Positions 7,777 to 11,890 of a DNA stretch of 11,890 nt are shown here, in pieces. Position 1 is the first letter of the stretch. Every line of letters begins with the position of its first letter. The notes below the pieces were generated by a model, which saw only the letters and a list, made by a program, of their open reading frames with translations, made no database searches and was not told where the DNA came from. Source of the stretch: an uncultured Lachnospiraceae bacterium (GTDB lineage Bacteria; Bacillota; Clostridia; Lachnospirales; Lachnospiraceae); contig CAMWLB010000065.1 in assembly GCA_947174985.1 (NCBI GenBank), forward strand, positions 1-11,890. The letters run 5' to 3'. Position numbers and translations under genes: made by a program.

Positions 7777-8810
7777 ACAATCTTCCTTTCTGCCACACTC
7801 TTTTTTTCCACCAGGTGGCCCTCCACTATATGGATTCCTCTTTTATAATTTTCTCCGCTCATCTTCTTTAAGAGCGTCTCAATCGCCCCTCTTGCCATCT
7901 CTCTGATATCCACCTCATAGGTGGTAATCTCCACATCACACAGCCCCGGATAAAGATAATTGTCGTACCCTACCACTGAGATATCTTCCGGTATCCGTAG
8001 TCCTTTCTCCTCCAATGCCTTTATCACAATGCTTGCAATAAAATCACAGTTGCACACAAACGCTGTTGGCATCTTCTCCGGAAAAGCCAGGCTGCTGTAA
8101 TTGTCCCTCAGCCCGCTCTTTACGTCCCTGTCCTCAATCAGATACTCCGGATTTGGCGTGATACCGTGCTCCATCAGGGATTTCAGATAACCTAAATACC
8201 TGTCTGTGATACTCTCTGTGGAAAAGAGCGTCCCTACATAGGCAATCTCCCTGTGCCCCCTGTCAATCAGGTAATTGGTGAGCACATAGGCGCCGTAAAA
8301 GCCATCAGATATAAAACAGTCCACGCTCGCATCGGTTTCATAAAAATCCAGAAACACGAGCGGCATCCCCGTATTTTTCCGAAGGTAATCCGCATACTCA
8401 TAGCCGGGCTTTCCGATTACAATCAGCCCGCTCACCTTCTTCTCCTCCAAGAGCCGTAACATCTGCCGGTTTTCTTCCATCTCCTCACTCAGAATTTCAA
8501 ATAAGGTGAAACATTCATTTTGAATCGCCTGATCCGCCACCTCCTGATACAGCTTCCAGTAAAAGGAATCAAAATTTGCCAGATATCTGTCCGATATCAG
8601 CACCCCGATGTTATAGCTTCTCCTTGGTCTTTTTTCCTTCACTACCGTCGGCGCCCTATAGCCCATCTCCTCCGACAGTTTCCGGATTTTGAGGCGCATT
8701 TCCTCGCTGACACCCTTCTGTCCCGAAAGCGCCTTGGATACTGTGACCGTACTGACCCCCAGCCTGTCCGCAATATCTGCCATTCTCACAGTTTTCTTCA
8801 TTTTCGCCAT
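7773..8810 (-). CDS. LacI-family transcriptional regulator of the operon
   Basis: A 345-residue LacI/GalR regulator. The N-terminal helix-turn-helix is clear: VRMADIADRLGVSTVTVSKALSG with the recognition helix at about 20-29. A periplasmic-binding-protein-like effector domain runs from about 66 to 340, with PTAFVCNCDFIASIVIKALEEKG and DISVVGYDNY, then TTYEVDIREMARGAIE. The hinge (52-67) lacks the usual PN..AR.L pattern; lysine 60 sits where the minor-groove leucine is expected. It presumably senses a mannan-derived sugar and represses or activates this operon, but effector and operator are not identifiable. I chose ATG 8810 because GGGGAG lies 7 nt before it; an in-frame ATG at 8825 with AGGA 6 nt upstream would add five residues and is nearly as good. 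It overlaps the epimerase gene by 4 bp. Confidence 0.93.
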   Translation of the reverse strand: MAKMKKTVRMADIADRLGVSTVTVSKALSGQKGVSEEMRLKIRKLSEEMGYRAPTVVKEKRPRRSYNIGVLISDRYLANFDSFYWKLYQEVADQAIQNECFTLFEILSEEMEENRQMLRLLEEKKVSGLIVIGKPGYEYADYLRKNTGMPLVFLDFYETDASVDCFISDGFYGAYVLTNYLIDRGHREIAYVGTLFSTESITDRYLGYLKSLMEHGITPNPEYLIEDRDVKSGLRDNYSSLAFPEKMPTAFVCNCDFIASIVIKALEEKGLRIPEDISVVGYDNYLYPGLCDVEITTYEVDIREMARGAIETLLKKMSGENYKRGIHIVEGHLVEKKSVAERKIV

Positions 8811-8825
8811 TGTCTCTCTCCCCAT

Positions 8826-8949
8826 GTAAAGTCCTGCTCATATTTCCGGACAACCAAATCGCTGCACGCAAATACAGATACAGGCATATACAGACTGTGG
8901 GAGACAGTTTTCTATCTCCCACATATCATAAGACAATGTAACCAGCGTA
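8826..8949 (-). promoter_or_regulatory. lacI leader with hairpin and three ATACAG hexamers
   Basis: This 124 bp gap is the second longest break in the operon. It contains a perfect 9 bp stem (8896-8904 with 8915-8923, TGTGGGAGA/TCTCCCACA, 10-nt loop) without a following T-run in either direction, so it is more likely an mRNA processing or stability element than a terminator. Nearer to lacI, ATACAG occurs three times (8872-8877, 8878-8883, 8888-8893; CTGTAT on the coding strand), two copies in tandem, possibly a protein-binding site. No strong promoter could be read. Confidence 0.5.
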
Positions 8950-9972
8950 TTAACGTTTTCCGATTTCTGTATCGTCGTTCCTTACTACACTGTGCTCCTT
9001 GATATAAGCTACAATCTCATCAAACTTGGTAAAGGCAAGACCTACATAGCTGTCTGCCGCGCCATAGTAGATTGCAATCTTTCCGGATTCCGGATCATGA
9101 ATCGTTGCACAAGGGAATACTACATTAGGCACAAAGCCTCTCTCCTCGTACCACTCTTCCGGAGTCAGCAGGAAGGTTTCACAACGGTACTTCACAATGG
9201 AAGGATTCTCCAAGTCAAGAATCGCACCGCCGATGCTGTAAACGTAGCCGTTGCAGGTGCCGCTTACACCGTGGTAGAACAAAAGCCAGCCTTCGCTTGT
9301 CTCAATGGGAGCAGCGCCGCCACCGATTTTTAAGGACTCCCACCATTCATGTCCTCTGCCCATCACATGCCTGTGCTTGCCCCAGTATACAAGGTCGGGA
9401 CTCTCGCTGATAAAGATATCGCCAAAAGGCGTATGTCCGCTGTCAGACGGTCTGCTCAGCATGCAGAATTTGCCGTTAATCTTTCTGGGGAAGAGTACCG
9501 CGTTGCGGTTAAAGGGCAGGAACGGATTCTCCACTCTGACAAAGGTCTTGAAATCCGTCGTTTTTGCCATACCAATAGCAGCGCCGTAAAAATCCTGACA
9601 CCAGATGATGTAATAGGTATCCTCTACCTTCACCAATCTCGGGTCATATGCGTAAATCGGCATAAAAGGCTTGCCGTCCTCGTCCACAAAAGGAATCTTA
9701 TCTTTTTCAAAATCCCAGTGGATTGCGTCTTTGCTTCTTCCCAGATAAATATAAGGAATGCCGTTTGTCTGCTCCCCACGGAACACGCCGATAAACTCGT
9801 CGCCATAGGGCATTACTGCACTGTTAAAGATTCTGGCAACGCCTTCTACCGGATTTCTTCCGATAATGGGGTTTTCCGTATATCTCCAGATGGGAGCCCC
9901 CTTTATACCTTCCGGGCGCTCCTGCCAGGGAACATTCGGAACGGCAGGGGCAATCATTTTGATATCGCTCAT
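8950..9972 (-). CDS. GH130_2 beta-1,4-mannooligosaccharide phosphorylase
   Basis: This enzyme takes mannose from the non-reducing end of beta-1,4-mannooligosaccharides with phosphate, yielding mannose-1-phosphate (EC 2.4.1.319). The 340-residue length fits GH130_2. Beta-propeller marks are NSAVMPYGDEFIGVFRGE (50-67), AYDPRLVKVEDTYYI with presumed proton donor Asp110, MLSRPSDSGHTPFGDIFIS, WWESLKIGGGAAPI, GWLLFYHGVSG and VPNVVFPCA. GH130_2 also contains mannosyl-N-acetylglucosamine phosphorylases of N-glycan use; the neighbouring epimerase, GH130_1 and esterase favour the mannan role. The start ATG has GGAGG 5 nt upstream. No signal peptide is present, so it is cytoplasmic. A separate sigma-A type promoter and a GC-rich hairpin lie just upstream, so expression may be partly independent of the binding-protein gene. 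Confidence 0.93.
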   Translation of the reverse strand: MSDIKMIAPAVPNVPWQERPEGIKGAPIWRYTENPIIGRNPVEGVARIFNSAVMPYGDEFIGVFRGEQTNGIPYIYLGRSKDAIHWDFEKDKIPFVDEDGKPFMPIYAYDPRLVKVEDTYYIIWCQDFYGAAIGMAKTTDFKTFVRVENPFLPFNRNAVLFPRKINGKFCMLSRPSDSGHTPFGDIFISESPDLVYWGKHRHVMGRGHEWWESLKIGGGAAPIETSEGWLLFYHGVSGTCNGYVYSIGGAILDLENPSIVKYRCETFLLTPEEWYEERGFVPNVVFPCATIHDPESGKIAIYYGAADSYVGLAFTKFDEIVAYIKEHSVVRNDDTEIGKR

Positions 9973-9991
9973 AAATTCCTCCGTTATTCTG

Positions 9992-10015
9992 AAAACGGGG
10001 CGGCACGCCGCCCCG
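9992..10015 (-). terminator. GC-rich hairpin after the binding-protein gene, partial terminator or mRNA stabiliser
   Basis: A perfect 9 bp all-GC stem (9996-10004 with 10007-10015) is followed on the minus strand by only four T (9995-9992). It stands 52 bp after the binding-protein stop and 13 nt before the Shine-Dalgarno of GH130_2. The short T-run suggests incomplete termination or 3'-end protection, a common way to keep a binding protein more abundant than downstream enzymes. Confidence 0.6.
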
Positions 10016-10032
10016 CTTCAGTACTTATTTTA

Positions 10033-10060
10033 ATCATAATGCCTGTAACTAAAATGTCAA
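10033..10060 (-). promoter_or_regulatory. Sigma-A type promoter upstream of GH130_2
   Basis: The minus strand reads TTGACA (10060-10055), a 16 bp spacer, then TATGAT (10038-10033): a perfect -35 and a one-mismatch -10. It begins 7 bp after the binding-protein stop. The start of transcription is expected near 10026, so the GC hairpin at 9996-10015 would lie in the first 30 nt of the mRNA. No clear LacI-type palindrome overlaps it. Confidence 0.7.
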
Positions 10061-10067
10061 TAAGAAA

Positions 10068-11606
10068 TTACTTAAAGTATGCATCCAAGCCATCCTGAAC
10101 CTGCTGCTTGAAGGACTCCTGGAACTGTGCGGGAGTCATTTCACCTTTGATAATCTGCTGCAGTCCGTTGCCTGCATCTGTTCCATAGTCTACACCAATG
10201 TTCAGCCAGAAATCAGCTACAACTTTGGAACCAGCATCAAACATAACATCATAGTTCTGATTCTTCAGCTCTTCAATTCTTGCATTCTCGTTGTACCACC
10301 ACTGCATAACGTCTCTGTTGTCACGAAGAGAAACATCTCCTTCGTACCAGTTGAAGAAATCATACAGTACATGGTATGCGGTAACAGGATTCTTACATCC
10401 TGCTGCGATGATAAAGTAGGTGGTTCCGGATACTGCGTTCTTTCCAGGGTTGGTATCCTGATTACCGGAAGGACCTACCGGCCAGCGCACATATGCAGTA
10501 TCAAATCCAAGCTTATCTTCTACACCGTAGTCACCGCCTGCGTTTGCAATCCAAACTGCGATAGGGAAGAAACCGATATTTCCTTCACGGTACTGGATTC
10601 TCATGCTGTCAGAAGGTGTGCCTTCAAAGTCATAAGGATAAGCAATCTGATAAGTGTTGTACATATCATACATCATCTGCAGCGCCTCGCCGGTTGCTGC
10701 GGAAGAAAGTGTTTCTGTGGTACCGGTTGCAATGCTTGCACCGTTACTCATCATCAACTGCTCCATGGTCTCATTTTCATAACCACAGTAGCCGTACTGG
10801 TCAATCTGTCCATCGCCGTCGGTATCCTGTGTCAGTACCTGACAGTACTCGATGAACTTATCCCATGTCCACTCGCCTCTCTTGTAAAGCTCTCTGGGGT
10901 CTTCCAGATTGTTCTCTTCCAAAAGCTGCATATTAAAACCAAGAGGATACGTACCTGCTACAGTACCTTCACCGGCTATCTGATACAAAATACATGCCTT
11001 GCCATCGCCAAGGTCAAGATAACCCATGTTAGTCTGGGTGGTAAATAAGTCGTCATCTTCCGGCAGAATGGTCTTTAAATCAATTGCCAGACCGTTTGCC
11101 TGTGCAGGAACGCCCATGCTTGCTTCAACCAGATAGATTTCACAGTCCGGATTACCTGCTAAGATAGAGGTGTTGATGGAGGTCTGTACGCCTTCATAGG
11201 TCAGGTTATCCCATGTAAAAGTAACGCCATACTTCTCTTCAATTGTCTTAACATTAGCAAACTTTCTCTCAGCAACATCAAGGTTGGTTGCTTTTTCTGA
11301 TGCCTTTTCTTCGGTATCTCCCTCTGCAGGCTGTGCTGTCTGCCAGTCCGGAGAATCTTCAATTGCATCATCGCTGTCATAGTACATTAACCACCATGAA
11401 CCGATGTTAATGTTGCCGTCGCCTGTACCTGCCAAATCGGTGTTGTCCGTCGTGCCGCCGCCATTGCTGCCGCTATTGCCGCTATTGCCGCCATTGTTAC
11501 CGCCGTTGTTGTTATCGCCGGTATTGTCTTTGCCACCACATGCTGCTACAGACAATGCCATAGCTGCTGCAAGTCCCAGCGCTAAAAATTTTTTTAAATT
11601 TTTCAC
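10068..11606 (-). CDS. ABC transporter sugar-binding lipoprotein
   Basis: A 512-residue extracellular solute-binding protein of an ABC sugar importer. Residues 1-22 are a lipoprotein signal peptide (KNLKK, hydrophobic core, lipobox SVAAC), with Cys23 the lipidated residue. Residues 24-67 are a Gly/Asn/Ser-rich flexible tether. The mature domain begins near INIGSWW; GEWTWDKFIEYCQVLTQ and DTDGDGQIDQYGY (261-273) are typical of sugar-binding proteins, the latter a DxDGDG calcium-loop-like motif. The start is GTG (11606-11604); AAAGGAG stands about 12 nt upstream, a rather long spacing, but the signal peptide fixes this start. It likely captures manno- or glucomanno-oligosaccharides, inferred from the next gene. 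No permease genes lie beside it here. It follows the partial upstream gene after 53 bp. Confidence 0.92.
   Translation of the reverse strand: MKNLKKFLALGLAAAMALSVAACGGKDNTGDNNNGGNNGGNSGNSGSNGGGTTDNTDLAGTGDGNINIGSWWLMYYDSDDAIEDSPDWQTAQPAEGDTEEKASEKATNLDVAERKFANVKTIEEKYGVTFTWDNLTYEGVQTSINTSILAGNPDCEIYLVEASMGVPAQANGLAIDLKTILPEDDDLFTTQTNMGYLDLGDGKACILYQIAGEGTVAGTYPLGFNMQLLEENNLEDPRELYKRGEWTWDKFIEYCQVLTQDTDGDGQIDQYGYCGYENETMEQLMMSNGASIATGTTETLSSAATGEALQMMYDMYNTYQIAYPYDFEGTPSDSMRIQYREGNIGFFPIAVWIANAGGDYGVEDKLGFDTAYVRWPVGPSGNQDTNPGKNAVSGTTYFIIAAGCKNPVTAYHVLYDFFNWYEGDVSLRDNRDVMQWWYNENARIEELKNQNYDVMFDAGSKVVADFWLNIGVDYGTDAGNGLQQIIKGEMTPAQFQESFKQQVQDGLDAYFK
11454..11520 (-). repeat. Imperfect 9-nt tandem repeats encoding the Gly/Asn tether
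   Basis: Units such as CCGCCATTG and CCGCTATTG recur and encode the GNNGGNSGN-type linker just after the lipid-bearing cysteine. The array lies inside the binding-protein gene and is in frame. Its copy number could vary between strains and change the tether length. Confidence 0.7.
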
Positions 11607-11659
11607 TTTGTATCTGTTCTCCTTTCATAATGCCATATGGACCACATTGTCATAAGTTT

Positions 11660-11890
11660 CTACTGCTGACTTGCAATCGTTACACTGTATACTTCCCATG
11701 CGCCGTCAGATTCACACTGCATACCGCTTCCCCATGTAGATACATCGTCACCACAGTACTGTGCTATCATCTCAAAAGGAATCTGACAGATATTTCCATC
11801 ACATACAGCATAACCCTGTCCGCTGCCGTCTGCATCGCCTACGCCAACTCTCATCCAGCCTGCTGCAGATTCATTCATAACAAGCCACAT
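11660..11890 (-). CDS. C-terminus of an unidentified protein, possibly secreted and carbohydrate-binding
   Basis: The minus-strand frame is open from the right edge to the TAG at 11662-11660, giving at least the last 76 residues; the true start is outside the window, and the methionine at the edge need not be a start. The segment is rich in Gly, Trp and acidic residues, has three cysteines, and ends WEVYSVTIASQQ. It shows no hydrophobic helices, so it is not an ABC permease end. The alternating polar/aromatic pattern would fit a beta-sandwich such as a carbohydrate-binding module of a secreted glycanase, but I do not recognise the family. It is in the same direction as the binding-protein gene, 53 bp upstream, with no convincing promoter between, so the two may be co-transcribed. 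Confidence 0.6.
   Translation of the reverse strand: MWLVMNESAAGWMRVGVGDADGSGQGYAVCDGNICQIPFEMIAQYCGDDVSTWGSGMQCESDGAWEVYSVTIASQQ

Noticed and set aside
8896..8923. Hairpin as an intrinsic terminator after GH130_2
   Set aside because: The stem is good but no T-run follows on either strand, so it was kept only as a possible processing or stability element.
8950..9972. GH130_2 as an N-glycan mannosyl-N-acetylglucosamine phosphorylase
   Set aside because: The subfamily allows it, but the epimerase, GH130_1 and esterase neighbours fit mannan use, and no N-glycan genes are present.
11454..11520. Short repeats resembling a minisatellite or CRISPR fragment
   Set aside because: They are in-frame coding repeats for the Gly/Asn tether of a lipoprotein; there are no spacers.
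11633..11640. CCATATGG palindrome as a possible regulator operator
   Set aside because: Only 8 bp, no half-site extension and no second copy in the window's other intergenic regions.
11607..11659. ATGACA-N18-TATGAA promoter-like pair before the binding-protein gene
   Set aside because: The -10 is only 1-3 nt before the Shine-Dalgarno, so transcription would start inside or after it and give an mRNA without a usable ribosome site.

Overview
The window looks like chromosomal DNA of a gut-type Firmicute, most likely a Lachnospiraceae (Roseburia/Ruminococcus-like relative). This rests on protein resemblance recalled from known families, Gram-positive style AGGAGG ribosome binding sites, a sigma-A type promoter, a lipoprotein-type solute-binding protein and moderate GC. 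No rRNA, tRNA, CRISPR array or mobile element was seen.

Layout: bases 1-797 (+) hold the 3' end of typA/bipA, a housekeeping GTPase. It converges on a bidirectional hairpin terminator (836-881). Everything from 899 to the right edge is on the minus strand and reads, in transcription order: the C-terminus of an unidentified protein (11890-11660); a lipoprotein sugar-binding protein of an ABC importer (11606-10068); a promoter-plus-hairpin junction; a GH130_2 beta-1,4-mannooligosaccharide phosphorylase (9972-8950); a 124 bp leader with a hairpin and three ATACAG hexamers; a LacI-type regulator (8810-7773); a cellobiose 2-epimerase (7776-6580); a GH130_1 mannosylglucose phosphorylase (6578-5403); an SGNH acetyl-esterase resembling CE17 (5371-4202); a GH94 phosphorylase (4149-1756); and a formate/nitrite-family channel (1744-899). 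From lacI onward gaps are 1-52 bp, or overlaps, so this is one operon.

Function (inference from families plus order): acetylated manno- or glucomanno-oligosaccharides are bound outside the cell and imported, then deacetylated in the cytoplasm. GH130_2 trims them from the non-reducing end, releasing mannose-1-phosphate. The epimerase converts mannobiose to mannosyl-glucose, which GH130_1 splits to mannose-1-phosphate and glucose. The same epimerase can interconvert glucosyl-mannose and cellobiose, so the GH94 enzyme could finish glucose-containing ends. All bond cleavage would then be phosphorolytic and ATP-saving. The terminal formate-family channel is translationally coupled to GH94 and may export the fermentation product formate.

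Importer permeases, phosphomannomutase and an extracellular mannanase are not in this window. The most interesting points are the GH94 with non-classical acceptor-side residues, the coupling of the formate-type channel to a sugar operon, and the regulatory junctions after the binding-protein gene and before lacI.
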